From assembly GCF_012952295.1 (NCBI RefSeq), contig NZ_JABBCH010000005.1:1-64000 (forward strand): a stretch of DNA of 64,000 bases, in the 5' to 3' direction. The position numbers were made by a program, and so were the translations under genes. The number at the start of each line of letters is the position of its first letter. The stretch's first letter is position 1. Origin of the DNA: Crystallibacter degradans (GTDB lineage: Bacteria > Actinomycetota > Actinomycetes > Actinomycetales > Micrococcaceae). Below are positions 10,654 through 20,130 of the stretch, piece by piece. The notes beneath the pieces are model-generated. The model was not told where the DNA came from, did not search any database, and worked only from the letters and a program-made list of their open reading frames with translations.

Positions 10654-11142
10654 ATGACTGAAGTGGCCGTGGCTCTGTGCTTCCTGGTGCTGGAAAAGGA
10701 CGGCGGACTTGCGGTCCTGCTGGGCCACAAGAAGTCCGGCTTCGGCACCGGAAAGGTCGTCGGTGTCGGCGGAAAACTCGAGCCGGGGGAGACAGCACCG
10801 GAGGCTGCCTGCCGCGAAGTCATGGAAGAGACGGGCGTGACGGTCCGGCAGGAGGACCTGGAACCTGCGGGACGGATCCTGTTCGACTTTCCGTCACAGC
10901 CGCTCTGGAACATGGATGCAGCGCTTTTTGTCGCGCGCCGCTGGTCCGGCGAACCGGCGGAGTCCGAGGAGATAGCGCCGAAATGGTTCGGGCTGGACGC
11001 GCTGCCGCTGGGACTCATGTGGCACGACGCCGGCACGTGGCTGCCCATGGCACTCACTGGCGGGATGCCCAACTTCCGCATCGTGCTCAACGACGACAAT
11101 GAAACCGCGGCCAGATTCGACCCCCTGGAACCCCTCCCATAG
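10654..11142 (+). CDS. NUDIX hydrolase, MutT/MTH1-like
   Basis: The 162-residue protein has a canonical NUDIX box (GGKLEPGETAPEAACREVMEETGV region, written in two parts: GGKLEPGETAPEAA and CREVMEETGV). The preceding GFGTGKVVGVGGK resembles the MTH1 group that removes oxidised purine nucleotides such as 8-oxo-dGTP. That substrate is inferred from family resemblance. AGGAAGG lies before the ATG. It is not part of the conserved Rv1691-Rv1701 block. It converges with prpC across a shared hairpin. Confidence 0.8.
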   Translation: MTEVAVALCFLVLEKDGGLAVLLGHKKSGFGTGKVVGVGGKLEPGETAPEAACREVMEETGVTVRQEDLEPAGRILFDFPSQPLWNMDAALFVARRWSGEPAESEEIAPKWFGLDALPLGLMWHDAGTWLPMALTGGMPNFRIVLNDDNETAARFDPLEPLP

Positions 11143-11182
11143 AGCTCGGCGCTCTGCGTAGACGCCGCACAGAGGCCCGCAA

Positions 11183-11220
11183 CGCAGGATGCCTGCCGGA
11201 AGTACGGCGGGCATCCTGCG
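11183..11220. terminator. Bidirectional terminator between mutT-like gene and prpC
   Basis: A 16-bp stem (11183-11198 with 11205-11220, one G-T pair) with a 6-base loop lies between two converging genes. TTACGGGTTTT follows on the plus strand. Confidence 0.8.
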
Positions 11221-11236
11221 TTACGGGTTTTATCGG

Positions 11237-12379
11237 TCAGAGCGAACGCTGGTCCGGTCCGTTGTACTCGCTCAGCGGACGGATCAGGGAGTTGGCTTCG
11301 CGCTGTTCCATGATGTGTGCTGTCCAGCCGGTGATGCGGGCGGCGACGAACAGCGGAGTGAACGTCTGGGTATCGAAGCCCATCAGGTGGTACGTCGGTC
11401 CGGCCGGATAGTCCAGGTTCGGCTTGATGTTCTTCTTCTCGGCCATGGCCGATTCCAGCGCCGTGTACAGCTCGGCCAGGTCCGGCCGGTCGTAGTAGGC
11501 GATCATCTTGTCCAGGGCGGCCTTCATGGTCGGGACGCGCGAATCGCCCTTCTTGTAGACACGGTGTCCGAACCCCATGATCTTCTTCTTGGTGGCCAGG
11601 GCATCCTCCAGCCACGCCTGCGCGCGCCGGGTGATGTCCCCGCCTTCGGTGCCGATCTCTTCAAAGGTGTCCATGACGGCCTCATTGGCGCCGCCGTGGA
11701 GCGGGCCCTTGAGCGCCCCAATGGCCCCGGTGACCGCGGAATGAAGATCCGCCAGGGTTGAGGTGATGACGCGCGCCGTGAAGGTCGAGGCGTTGAACGA
11801 GTGCTCGGCGTAGAGGATCATCGAGACGTTGAAGGCTTCGATCACCTCGGGGGCGGCTTCCTCGCCGAAGGTCATGTAGAGGAAGTTGGCCGAGTAGTCC
11901 AGATCCTCGCGGGGCTCGACGACGTCCTGGCCGCGCCGGCGGCGCTGGTCGTAGGCGACAACGGCGGGGAACGCGGCGAAGAGGTCCTTGGCCTTGGCCA
12001 GGTTCGCTTCCGGGGACGAGTCCTCCGAGCGCGGATGCCTTGCCCCGATGACGCTCGCCGCAGTCCGGCACACGTCCATGGGGTGGGACGATGTTGGCAG
12101 CGTATCGATGACGGACTTGACCACCGGGTCCAGCGCCCGCCCGGAGCGCTCGTGAGCGGTAAATTCAGCCAGCTCCGCGTTGGTAGGAAGTTCGCCGTGC
12201 CAGAGCAGATAGGCAACCTGCTCGAAACTGCACTGGGCTGCCAGATCCTGGACCGGGTAACCCCGGTAGAGGAGGGAATTTGTGTCCGCGTTGACTTTGG
12301 AAATGCGGGTGGTGTCGGCGACCACGCCGGCAAGTCCCTTATGTATCTGCGGTGCTTCTGTGGTTGCTTCGCTGGTCAT
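11237..12379 (-). CDS. prpC: 2-methylcitrate synthase
   Basis: The 380-residue protein belongs to the citrate synthase family. Active-site segments include SSHPMDV (His), GPLHGGANEAV (His) and MGFGHRVYKKGDSR. Its place after prpD and prpB identifies it as methylcitrate synthase, which joins propionyl-CoA and oxaloacetate. AAAGGAG precedes the ATG. It is the last gene of the leftward gntR-prpD-prpB-prpC unit, 30 bases after prpB. Some citrate synthase activity is usual in this subfamily. Confidence 0.92.
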   Translation of the reverse strand: MTSEATTEAPQIHKGLAGVVADTTRISKVNADTNSLLYRGYPVQDLAAQCSFEQVAYLLWHGELPTNAELAEFTAHERSGRALDPVVKSVIDTLPTSSHPMDVCRTAASVIGARHPRSEDSSPEANLAKAKDLFAAFPAVVAYDQRRRRGQDVVEPREDLDYSANFLYMTFGEEAAPEVIEAFNVSMILYAEHSFNASTFTARVITSTLADLHSAVTGAIGALKGPLHGGANEAVMDTFEEIGTEGGDITRRAQAWLEDALATKKKIMGFGHRVYKKGDSRVPTMKAALDKMIAYYDRPDLAELYTALESAMAEKKNIKPNLDYPAGPTYHLMGFDTQTFTPLFVAARITGWTAHIMEQREANSLIRPLSEYNGPDQRSL

Positions 12380-12409
12380 AGCGACTCCTTTATCAAGACA
12401 GCGATGCCG

Positions 12410-13315
12410 TCAGTGTTGTCCGGGTACCTGGAAGTTGAAGACCGAAGTGTCGAAGTGGTTATAAGCTTCATAATCCACCAATTCGTACAAACGTGCACGG
12501 GTCAGCATGTTTTCCACGTCGGTTTGCTGCGAACCCTTGGCCTGGATGGTGTCCAAAGTGCGTTCCGCGGCACCCATGGCGCTGCGCAGCAGCGTTACCG
12601 GATAGATGACAATGTTGACGCCGGCAGAGGCCAGTTGCTCGGTGGTGAACAGTTCGCTCTTGCCGAACTCGGTCATATTTGCCAGCACCGGTACGTCCAC
12701 CGCGTCGCGGATAGCCTGGAACTCCTCCAGGCTGCGCATTGCTTCCGGGAAGATGGCGTCGGCACCCGCATCCACCAGCGCCTTGGCACGATCTTGCGCT
12801 GCCTCGATGCCGTCCACGGCCCGGATATCGGTCCGGGCCATGATCAGGAAGTTGCGATCGCGGCGGGCATCGGCGGCGGCCCGGATGCGCTTGGTGGCCG
12901 TGTCCAGATCCACCACGTTCTTGCCGTCCAAGTGGCCGCAGCGCTTCGGATTGAACTGGTCCTCGATATGGCAGCCGGCCAGCCCGGCGTTTTCGAGTTC
13001 TTGGATGCTGCGGGCCACGTTCATGGGCTCGCCGAAGCCGGTGTCGGCGTCGACGATGGCAGGTAGCTCGGTCATCCGCGCGATCTGTCCTGCGCGGGTA
13101 GCCACTTCGGTCAGCGTGGTCAGCCCGATGTCCGGCAGGCCCAGGTCATTGGCCAGGACGGCGCCCGAAATATAGACACCGTTGAAGCCCTTCTCTTCGA
13201 TCAGGCGGGCCGACAGCGGGTTGAAGGCACCCGGAAACTGCTGGATGGTGCCTGAGGCCAGGCGTTCGCGCAGCGCTACGCGCTTCTGCTCGGGGGTGGT
13301 TTTGGCGTAGAGCAT
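12410..13315 (-). CDS. prpB: 2-methylisocitrate lyase
   Basis: The 301-residue enzyme splits 2-methylisocitrate into succinate and pyruvate. It is a member of the isocitrate lyase/PEP mutase superfamily, shown by the KRCGH catalytic motif (Cys) in NPKRCGHLDGK, the DADTGFGEP metal-binding loop and the N-terminal PGAFNPLSARL segment. Length is typical. It begins directly after the prpD stop with no gap, so translation is probably coupled. Confidence 0.94.
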   Translation of the reverse strand: MLYAKTTPEQKRVALRERLASGTIQQFPGAFNPLSARLIEEKGFNGVYISGAVLANDLGLPDIGLTTLTEVATRAGQIARMTELPAIVDADTGFGEPMNVARSIQELENAGLAGCHIEDQFNPKRCGHLDGKNVVDLDTATKRIRAAADARRDRNFLIMARTDIRAVDGIEAAQDRAKALVDAGADAIFPEAMRSLEEFQAIRDAVDVPVLANMTEFGKSELFTTEQLASAGVNIVIYPVTLLRSAMGAAERTLDTIQAKGSQQTDVENMLTRARLYELVDYEAYNHFDTSVFNFQVPGQH

Positions 13316-14851
13316 TTAGAAAATCCCCTTCGGTCCGGCGCTCAGGTCGATCACGCCGTCGGCCGCAGCAATGTTGAGCTGGTCCAGCTCGCCCGCGCCA
13401 AGTTCAGGCAGACGTTCGACGGCGGCGAGGAACCTATCGATCTCAGCCTCCTCGACCAGGCGGTTGCCGTTCTGGCCGGCAGCCAGCGTGCGCAGTTTAT
13501 TGATGTACTGCTCGCGGGCAAACGGGCGGGCACCCAACGGGTGGGCGTCGGCAACGGCAATCTCATCGACAATGGTGCTGCCGTCCTTGAGCGTGATCTC
13601 CACGCGGCCCCCGAAGGCCTTTTCGCTGATGTCCAGCGAATGGTAGCGGCGGGTCCATTCCTGGTCTTCTTCCGTAGTCACCTTGTGCCAGAGGTCCACG
13701 GTGTCGGAACGGCCGGCGCGTTCCGGGCTGTAGGAATCGACGTGGTGCCACTTTCCGTCCTGCAGGGCGACGGTGAAGATGTACGGGATAGAGTGGTCCA
13801 GCGTTTCCCGCGAGGCCTTCGGATCGTACTTCTGCGGGTCGTTCGCACCGGAGCCAATGACATAGTGTGTGTGGTGCGAGGTGTGGATGACAATCTTGTC
13901 CACGTTCGCCGGGTCCGTGGCTTCCGGGTGCTCAGTGTGCAGCTTGCGGGCCAGGTCAATCAAGGCCTGTGCCTGGTATTCGGCCGAGTGCTCCTTGGTG
14001 TAGGTATCGAGGATGGCTCGCTTGGCTTCCCCGTCGGCGGGCAGCGGCACCTCGTAGGCGGCCTCCGGACCGTCGAGCATCCAGGCAATCACACCGTCTT
14101 CGCCTTCGTAGATCGGCACCGGCGAGGTCTGCCCGCGCATGGCCCGGTCAACGGCTTCCACGGCCATCTTGCCTGCGAAGGCCGGTGCGTGGGCCTTCCA
14201 AGTGGAAATCTCGCCCTTGCGGGACTGGCGGGTCGCCGTCGTCGTATGCAGGGCCTGGCCCACGGCCTGGAAGATGGTTTCGACGTCGAGACCCAGCAGG
14301 GTGCCGATGCCGGCTGCGGCGGACGGGCCGAGATGGGCGACGTGGTCGATCTTGTGCTTGTGCAGGCAGATGGCCTTCACCAGATCCACTTGGATTTCGT
14401 AGCCGGTGGCGATCCCGCGCACGAGCTCGCGTCCGTTGGCGCCGGTGTGCTGCGCGACGGCGAGAATGGGCGGAATGTTATCGCCCGGGTGGGAGTACTC
14501 GGCGGCGAGGAAGGTGTCGTGGTAGTCCAGTTCGCGCACGGCGACGCCGTTGGCCCAGGCCGCCCACTCCGGCGAGGTCTTGCCGGCCACGCCGTAGATC
14601 CCTGCTCCGTTGCCGTTCACCGAGACCGGATGGCTCAGTGCCTGGGAGCGGGCAGCAACGATCGGGCCGCGGTTCAGCGAGGCAACAGCCACGGAGGCGT
14701 TGTCGATGATGCGGTTGATGACCATATCGGTCACGTCGTCGCTGACTTCCACCGGATCGACGGCGACCTTGGCGATCTTGTAGGCAAGCTGGTCCTGCCT
14801 CGGAAGGTTCTCTTCACTGCGGTAGACACGGACTTTATGGTTGACGGTCAT
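13316..14851 (-). CDS. prpD: 2-methylcitrate dehydratase
   Basis: The 511-residue protein is a full-length member of the MmgE/PrpD family. Typical segments are [22 protein letters not shown] and [16 protein letters not shown] near the middle, followed by the dehydratase C-terminal domain. It converts 2-methylcitrate to 2-methyl-cis-aconitate. Its ATG overlaps the stop of the upstream GntR gene by 4 bases, and its stop touches the prpB start, so it is in the core of the operon. Confidence 0.94.
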   Translation of the reverse strand: MTVNHKVRVYRSEENLPRQDQLAYKIAKVAVDPVEVSDDVTDMVINRIIDNASVAVASLNRGPIVAARSQALSHPVSVNGNGAGIYGVAGKTSPEWAAWANGVAVRELDYHDTFLAAEYSHPGDNIPPILAVAQHTGANGRELVRGIATGYEIQVDLVKAICLHKHKIDHVAHLGPSAAAGIGTLLGLDVETIFQAVGQALHTTTATRQSRKGEISTWKAHAPAFAGKMAVEAVDRAMRGQTSPVPIYEGEDGVIAWMLDGPEAAYEVPLPADGEAKRAILDTYTKEHSAEYQAQALIDLARKLHTEHPEATDPANVDKIVIHTSHHTHYVIGSGANDPQKYDPKASRETLDHSIPYIFTVALQDGKWHHVDSYSPERAGRSDTVDLWHKVTTEEDQEWTRRYHSLDISEKAFGGRVEITLKDGSTIVDEIAVADAHPLGARPFAREQYINKLRTLAAGQNGNRLVEEAEIDRFLAAVERLPELGAGELDQLNIAAADGVIDLSAGPKGIF

Positions 14852-15504
14852 GAGGCTGTCCTCTCGGCTGACGGTTGGGTGGTTTTGAGATGTTCAAGGC
14901 TTTGGTACAGATGTACTGCGGTGGCCGCGGCAGCGAGCTGCCCGTCCCCGGCGGCGATGGCCCCGGCGATGTTGGCGTGCTCAGTGGCTGCTGCCAGCAG
15001 GCGTTCGGGATTGTCCTTGGCCAGCCGGCGGATCCGGACCAGATGCACCCGCAGGTTTTTCAGGGCCTGCAGCAGGTAGGCGTTGCCGATGGCTTCGTCA
15101 ATGGCCCGGTCCAGCCGGCCCACGAGTGCGTAGTAGTCATGGCGGGCCGGATCATCCCCGCGCAGTAGCTGGGCCGCCGAGGCGAACTCCTGCTGCAGGC
15201 GATTGAAGACGGACGGATCCCCACGCCGTGCCGCCAGAGACGCGGCCTGGCACTCCAGCGCGGTGCGGAGTTCGAAGAGTTCGGCAGCGGTATCCAGCGA
15301 GATGGCTGTGACGACGACGCCGCGGCCGCTGTGCGGGGCAGCCAGGCCTTCGGCAGTCAGCCGTCCTAGCGCTTCACGCAGGGGAGTGCGGGAGACCCCG
15401 AGCCGCTCGGCCTGTTCCACTTCGCCGAGGACAGTGCCCGGCGGCAGCCGCCACTCGACGATGTCTTCGCGCAAGGCCCAATAGGCACGTTCGCTGGCAC
15501 GCAT
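14848..15504 (-). CDS. GntR family (FCD) regulator of the prp genes
   Basis: The 218-residue protein has an N-terminal winged helix ([13 protein letters not shown] and [15 protein letters not shown]) and a C-terminal helical FCD effector domain with conserved Asp/His positions. The ATG at 15504 is chosen because GGGAGG lies 5 bases upstream; a GTG at 15510 overlaps that site. It is the first gene of the prpDBC operon and divergent from the acyl-CoA synthetase. Two TGTATACA palindromes in the intervening DNA are its probable operators. The effector may be a methylcitrate-cycle intermediate, which is inference. Confidence 0.88.
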   Translation of the reverse strand: MRASERAYWALREDIVEWRLPPGTVLGEVEQAERLGVSRTPLREALGRLTAEGLAAPHSGRGVVVTAISLDTAAELFELRTALECQAASLAARRGDPSVFNRLQQEFASAAQLLRGDDPARHDYYALVGRLDRAIDEAIGNAYLLQALKNLRVHLVRIRRLAKDNPERLLAAATEHANIAGAIAAGDGQLAAAATAVHLYQSLEHLKTTQPSAERTAS

Positions 15505-15550
15505 TGGCACCTCCCGTTCTGCAGGTCGTGGTGAATTCGACTACAGCACC

Positions 15551-15578
15551 AGTGTATACACAGCAGGGCGGGAATCAA
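15551..15578 (-). promoter_or_regulatory. Putative promoter of gntR-prpDBC
   Basis: On the minus strand, TTGATT (15573-15578) and TACACT (15551-15556) are separated by 16 bases, fitting a sigma-70-type promoter. The -10 box overlaps the TGTATACA palindrome, so a bound regulator would block it. Confidence 0.5.
15553..15560. promoter_or_regulatory. Candidate GntR operator 1 (TGTATACA)
   Basis: A perfect 8-bp palindrome, TGTATACA, overlaps the proposed -10 box of the gntR-prpDBC promoter. An identical copy lies 63 bp away. GntR-FCD proteins bind short palindromes of this kind. Confidence 0.65.
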
Positions 15579-15615
15579 GGGTTCATGGGAATTTCTTGGT
15601 GAAACAGCGCAAAAA

Positions 15616-15623
15616 TGTATACA
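15616..15623. promoter_or_regulatory. Candidate GntR operator 2 (TGTATACA)
   Basis: This is the second identical TGTATACA palindrome. It lies 6 bases upstream of the -35 box proposed for prpE. The centre-to-centre spacing from operator 1 is 63 bp, six helical turns. Confidence 0.65.
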
Positions 15624-15629
15624 GAGGTC

Positions 15630-15659
15630 TTGTTTGCCGCCGGTTTGGACCGATAGTAT
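15630..15659 (+). promoter_or_regulatory. Putative promoter of prpE
   Basis: TTGTTT (15630-15635) and TAGTAT (15654-15659) are separated by 18 bases, a good match to an actinobacterial vegetative promoter. The prpE GTG lies 36 bases downstream with its own ribosome binding site. Confidence 0.6.
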
Positions 15660-15695
15660 GGCGAGCATCACATCGAAGCTTCGAAAGGGATCAGC

Positions 15696-17588
15696 GTGGA
15701 CAGTTACCGCACTATGTACGAGGCCAGTTGCGATGAGCCGGAGAAGTTCTGGCTGGACGCAGCCTCGGCCATCCAGTGGGACCAGGCGCCTGCCCAAGCG
15801 CTCGACAATGGCAACCCACCGATCTACCGCTGGTTTCCGGACGGCGAGCTCAACACCAGCGTCAACGCCCTGGACCGCCATGTTGCTGCCGGCCGCGGCG
15901 GGGATACCGCCCTGATCTATGATTCGGCGATGCTGGGGCTGCAGCGCAGCTACACCTATCAGGAAATGCTGTCCGAGGTAGAGCGCTTTGCGGGGGTGCT
16001 GCGCGGCCGGGGAGTGGGGCGCGGCGACCGGGTCATCATCTACATGCCCATGATTCCCGAGGCCGCCGTGGCCATGCTGGCGGTAGCCCGGCTCGGTGCG
16101 ATCCATTCAGTGGTGTTCGGCGGATTTGCGGCACAGGAACTCGCCGCCCGGATTGATGATGCACGCCCCTCGGCCATTGTGACCACCAGCGGCGGAATCG
16201 AACCGTCGCGCAGGATCGAGTACCTGCCGGCGGTCGCCGAGGCCATCGCGCTGGCAGGTCACACCGTTGCCGATGTGATCGTCAAGGCACGGGAAGGTTT
16301 CAAGTACGGCGTCGAGGACTTCATGGCCGCCGGCACCGTATGGCATGACTGGGACGCGCTGGCGGCAACAGCCGAGCCGGCCGGGCCGGTATCCGTCAAG
16401 GCGACCGATCCGCTTTACATTCTCTATACCTCCGGCACCACCGGGGCACCAAAGGGCGTGGTGCGGGACAACGGCTCCCATGCGGTGGCCATGACGTGGT
16501 CGATGAAGAACATCTACAACGTTGGCCCGGGCGACGTCATGTGGACCGCATCCGACGTCGGGTGGGTGGTGGGGCACTCCTACATCGTTTATGGACCCCT
16601 GATCGCCGGGGCCACCACAGTGCTGTACGAAGGCAAGCCGGTAGGTACCCCGGATGCCGGCGCATTCTGGCGCGTGGTCCAGGACCATCGTGTGGATGTT
16701 CTCTTTACCGCCCCCACTGCGCTGCGGGCCATCCGGAAGGCTGACCCGGCCGCCGAGCGGGTCAAGGACTATGACATCTCCTCCCTGCGGACGCTGTTTG
16801 CGGCGGGGGAGCGGTTGGATCCGGAGACCTACGAGTGGATTTCGGCTGCCCTGCAGGTGCCAGTGATCGACCACTGGTGGCAGACGGAGACCGGCTGGGC
16901 GATCGCCGCGAATCCGCTCGGCGTGGAACAGCTTCCGGTCAAGGCCGGATCGCCCACCGTGCCGGTGCCGGGGTACCGGCTGGAAATCGTCGACGCCGGC
17001 GGGCAGCCGGTGCCGCCCGGCACTGAAGGCAACATCGTGCTGCGGCTGCCGCTGCCGCCGGGAACCCTGACAACGCTGTGGGGCAACGACGAGCGGTATA
17101 TCCGGTCCTACCTGGATATCTTCGACGGGTACTACACGACGGGGGACTCAGGCTATCTGGACGAGGACGGCTATCTGTTCGTGATGGGCCGCACCGACGA
17201 CGTCATCAACGTCTCCGGCCACCGGCTTTCCACCGGGGCCATGGAACAGGCCGTGGCGCGGCACCCGGTGGTGGCCGAATGCGCCGTCGTCGGTATCGCA
17301 GATGACCTCAAGGGGCAGCGTCCCAGCGGGTTTGTGGTGCTCAAAGCCGGGAGCGAGATGGAGCAGGACCAGCTTCAACGGGAACTGGTGGACCTGGTGC
17401 GCTCGCAGATCGGGCCGGTGGCGGACTTCAAGGAGATACGGATCGTGGCCGCACTTCCGAAGACGCGGTCAGGCAAGATCCTGCGCAAAACCATGCGGCA
17501 GATCGCCGACGGCGAGGCGTACACGGTGCCCTCCACCATCGAGGATCCGCTGGTGATTGACGACCTGGTGCGCCTGCTGCGTTCCTAG
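15696..17588 (+). CDS. prpE: Propionyl-CoA/acetyl-CoA synthetase
   Basis: The 630-residue protein belongs to the acetyl-CoA synthetase family. It has an N-terminal ACAS domain, the AMP-binding motif YTSGTTGAPKGVVRD, DHWWQTETGWAI, YTTGDSGYLDEDGY and the regulatory lysine region PKTRSGKILRK. It activates a short-chain acid to its CoA ester. Divergent placement from the methylcitrate genes points to propionate as substrate, although acetate cannot be excluded. The GTG start has GAAAGGGA 5 bases upstream. Confidence 0.9.
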   Translation: MDSYRTMYEASCDEPEKFWLDAASAIQWDQAPAQALDNGNPPIYRWFPDGELNTSVNALDRHVAAGRGGDTALIYDSAMLGLQRSYTYQEMLSEVERFAGVLRGRGVGRGDRVIIYMPMIPEAAVAMLAVARLGAIHSVVFGGFAAQELAARIDDARPSAIVTTSGGIEPSRRIEYLPAVAEAIALAGHTVADVIVKAREGFKYGVEDFMAAGTVWHDWDALAATAEPAGPVSVKATDPLYILYTSGTTGAPKGVVRDNGSHAVAMTWSMKNIYNVGPGDVMWTASDVGWVVGHSYIVYGPLIAGATTVLYEGKPVGTPDAGAFWRVVQDHRVDVLFTAPTALRAIRKADPAAERVKDYDISSLRTLFAAGERLDPETYEWISAALQVPVIDHWWQTETGWAIAANPLGVEQLPVKAGSPTVPVPGYRLEIVDAGGQPVPPGTEGNIVLRLPLPPGTLTTLWGNDERYIRSYLDIFDGYYTTGDSGYLDEDGYLFVMGRTDDVINVSGHRLSTGAMEQAVARHPVVAECAVVGIADDLKGQRPSGFVVLKAGSEMEQDQLQRELVDLVRSQIGPVADFKEIRIVAALPKTRSGKILRKTMRQIADGEAYTVPSTIEDPLVIDDLVRLLRS

Positions 17589-17605
17589 CCCCGCGCTCGC
17601 CGGCA

Positions 17606-18319
17606 TCACGCCCGGCGCCAGGTGTATTCGAATTCCGGGCGCCCCCGCGTGCCGTAGCGGGGAGACCGGACGGCAGCGTTCTGCTCCGCAAGGTGCTCCA
17701 AGTAGCGGCGTGCGGTCACCCGCGACATACCCAGCTGTTCGGTAACCTCAACCGCCGAGATGGGGGACTGGCTGCTTTTCAGCAGCGTGATGACGCTTTG
17801 CAGGGTCTCTTCGGAAAAGCCTTTGGGCAGGGTGGCCGCGGCCGGGGTGCGCAACGCGGCGAACGCGCGGTCCACAGCCTCCTGGGTCGTGGCGCTGCCG
17901 TGCTGGGCTAGGCTGTCCCGGAACTGCCGGTAGTGATGGAGTTTGTCGCTGAAGGCAGCAAAGGTGAACGGCTTGATCAGGTACTGCGCAATGCCGGAAG
18001 AAATCGCCTTGCGGACAATCGGCAGCTCCCGGACCGCGGTCACGGCGATGATTTCCACGGGTAGGCCGGAACCGCGGATTCTGCGCAGGATGTCCAGTCC
18101 GTGCATATCCGGCAGGTTCATGTCCAGGAGCACCAGATCGACGGCGACGGCGGACTCCTTCTGCCGTCCGGGGGACAGCCCGAGGAACCCCAGGGCCTCC
18201 GAACCCGTGCGCGCCACACCGGCGAGCTGGAAGCCAGCGATCCGCCGGACGTACTCCGCGTGGGCTGCGGCTGCCACGGATTCGTCTTCGACCACGAGGA
18301 CGCGGATCGGATCAGGCAT
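17606..18319 (-). CDS. CitB/DcuR-type response regulator
   Basis: The 237-residue protein has an N-terminal receiver domain (acidic pocket VVEDE, phosphoacceptor Asp in LVLLDMNLPD, Lys in LIKPF). It ends with a C-terminal helix-turn-helix region (SAVEVTEQLGMSRVTARRYLEHL). This two-part layout is that of the CitB/DpiA/DcuR family, which responds to citrate or C4-dicarboxylates. AGGAGG lies 5 bases before the ATG. It overlaps the end of the sensor kinase gene by 8 bases, so they are cotranscribed. The divergent dctA gene is its likely target. Confidence 0.9.
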   Translation of the reverse strand: MPDPIRVLVVEDESVAAAAHAEYVRRIAGFQLAGVARTGSEALGFLGLSPGRQKESAVAVDLVLLDMNLPDMHGLDILRRIRGSGLPVEIIAVTAVRELPIVRKAISSGIAQYLIKPFTFAAFSDKLHHYRQFRDSLAQHGSATTQEAVDRAFAALRTPAAATLPKGFSEETLQSVITLLKSSQSPISAVEVTEQLGMSRVTARRYLEHLAEQNAAVRSPRYGTRGRPEFEYTWRRA

Positions 18320-20006
18320 TCGTGCCTCCTGTTTCCTCGCCCGTGGCCGGCCGGACCGGATGCAGCGGCAGCGACACGGTGAATACGGCGCCTTCCTCAT
18401 TGTCCACGGTCAGTTGCCCGCCCAATCTCCTTACGGCTTGGCGCACCAGGGCCAGGCCCACGCCGCGGCGCCTGCCGCCGTCGGCCTTGGAGCTGAAGCC
18501 AAGGCTGAAAATGTTTTCCAGTTCCGATTCCGGAATCCCCGGCCCACTGTCGTGAACCTCGATCCATAATTCTTCGGAGGTGCTGAGGAAGTCTATCGAG
18601 ACTTCCCGGTGCTCCGCCCCGGAGACGGCGTCAAAGGCGTTATCGAGCAGGTTTCCAACAATGGTGACAAGCGCGGCCGGATCGAGGCCGGCGCGGGCAC
18701 CGGCGGGCACCGTCTCGGCGCCGAAGGCCGTGTCCGCCGTGATGTTGAGCTCGATGCCGCGCTCATTGGCCTGCGCTGCCTTGCCCACCAGCAACGCAGA
18801 GATGAAGGGTTCGTCGACGGCTGAGACCACCTTGTCGGTCAACTGCTGCGACTGCTGCAGGTCGCGCGCGGCGAATTCGATCGCATCGCTGTCCCGTCCC
18901 AATTCGATCAGCGACACGATGGTGTGCAGCCGGTTGGAGTGCTCGTGCGTCTGGGCCCGGAGCGCGTCGGTGAGGGTGCGCATGGACTCGAGCTCGCCGG
19001 CCAGGGACTGGACCTCGGTCCGATCGCGCAAGGTCGCCACCGTTCCCAGCGGCGCGGCCGGTTTTGCGGCACGGCTTCCTGCCGCGGCACCGGCGGTCCG
19101 CGTCCGCTGCGGCGGCCGCACGGCAGGGTCCTGGCTGACCACCAGCACCTGGTCGTCGGTCACGAGCACCTCTTCCCGCGCAACGCGGCCGCTGAGCAGC
19201 AGCTCTTTCAAGGGCTCCGGGATCTTCAGGGCGGCGATGTCCAGGGCGGGGCCTCCCGGCGGTCTGGGCGGCAGGTTCAGCAGCCGGGCCGCCTGATCGT
19301 TGTAGAGCACCAGCTGTCCGCCGGGATCGACCAGGACCACGCCCTCACGGACCGAATGCAGGACCGAATCGTAAAAGATGAAAATTCTGGACAGCTGCTC
19401 CGGGCCCCAGCCCAAGGTGGCCCGGTTCAGGTAGCGGCTGAGGAGCCACGAGGCCACCGACGACGCCGCCATGACGGCCACGGCAGTGAGGATCACGAAG
19501 GGGAGCCGGGCAGCAATGGCCACCGAGACATTGGTGACCGTGACACCGGTGGCCACCATGCCATGGACGGTGCCGTCCTCGTCCTGGATCGGCACAATCG
19601 CCCGGACCGACGGGCCCAGCGTGCCGGCAACTGTTTCGGTCCAGATCTCGCCCCTGAGCGCCTGCTCGGTGCTGCCGATATACGTTCTGCCTATCTCGCC
19701 GGGATCCGGATGGGTGAAGCGGGTCCCGTCGGGGGCCATGATCGTGATGAAGTCCACCGAGGCATCGTGCATGATGTCGCGTGCATACGGCTGCAGGGCC
19801 GAGGTCGGATCGGGCGACTGGACCGCTTCGAGGACAAAGGGGCTGGCTGCGATGGTCACGGCGACGGAGCGCATGCGCTGCTCGGCGCGGCTGTAATTCT
19901 GGTCCCGCGCGTCGAGGAACAAAACCGTAGCCACCACTGCCGTCAGCACCGTCAGGAAAATGAGCTGGCCGGCGAATATCCGCGCCGCGAGGCTCCAGCT
20001 CTTCAT
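18312..20006 (-). CDS. CitA/DcuS-type sensor histidine kinase
   Basis: The 564-residue membrane kinase starts with a transmembrane helix (about 12-32). It continues with an extracytoplasmic sensor of about 130 residues, a second transmembrane helix (VILTAVAVMAASSVASWLL) and a cytoplasmic PAS domain. The phosphoacceptor is in LRAQTHEHSNRLHTIVSLIELG, the form typical of CitA/DcuS kinases. The ATPase domain has NLLDNAFDAV and DSGPGIPESELENIF. An open frame continues upstream, but AAAGGAAA before the ATG at 20006 and the membrane helix fix this start. It probably senses citrate or C4-dicarboxylates. Confidence 0.9.
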   Translation of the reverse strand: MKSWSLAARIFAGQLIFLTVLTAVVATVLFLDARDQNYSRAEQRMRSVAVTIAASPFVLEAVQSPDPTSALQPYARDIMHDASVDFITIMAPDGTRFTHPDPGEIGRTYIGSTEQALRGEIWTETVAGTLGPSVRAIVPIQDEDGTVHGMVATGVTVTNVSVAIAARLPFVILTAVAVMAASSVASWLLSRYLNRATLGWGPEQLSRIFIFYDSVLHSVREGVVLVDPGGQLVLYNDQAARLLNLPPRPPGGPALDIAALKIPEPLKELLLSGRVAREEVLVTDDQVLVVSQDPAVRPPQRTRTAGAAAGSRAAKPAAPLGTVATLRDRTEVQSLAGELESMRTLTDALRAQTHEHSNRLHTIVSLIELGRDSDAIEFAARDLQQSQQLTDKVVSAVDEPFISALLVGKAAQANERGIELNITADTAFGAETVPAGARAGLDPAALVTIVGNLLDNAFDAVSGAEHREVSIDFLSTSEELWIEVHDSGPGIPESELENIFSLGFSSKADGGRRRGVGLALVRQAVRRLGGQLTVDNEEGAVFTVSLPLHPVRPATGEETGGTNA

Positions 20007-20054
20007 GCGATTTCCTTTCGGTCTGCGAACAGTATGAACGTAATGGTGATGACA

Positions 20055-20065
20055 GTCACTGTGAC
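20055..20065. promoter_or_regulatory. Palindrome between sensor kinase and dctA
   Basis: GTCACTGTGAC is a perfect 5-1-5 palindrome in the 124-base divergent region between the two-component system and the symporter gene. It could be a site for the response regulator. No other support is seen. Confidence 0.35.
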
Positions 20066-20130
20066 CGGCAACATGGTTTCGAACGCTCCGCCAGCCCCGG
20101 CGGCACCTCATCTTCCAAAAGGAGTAACCC

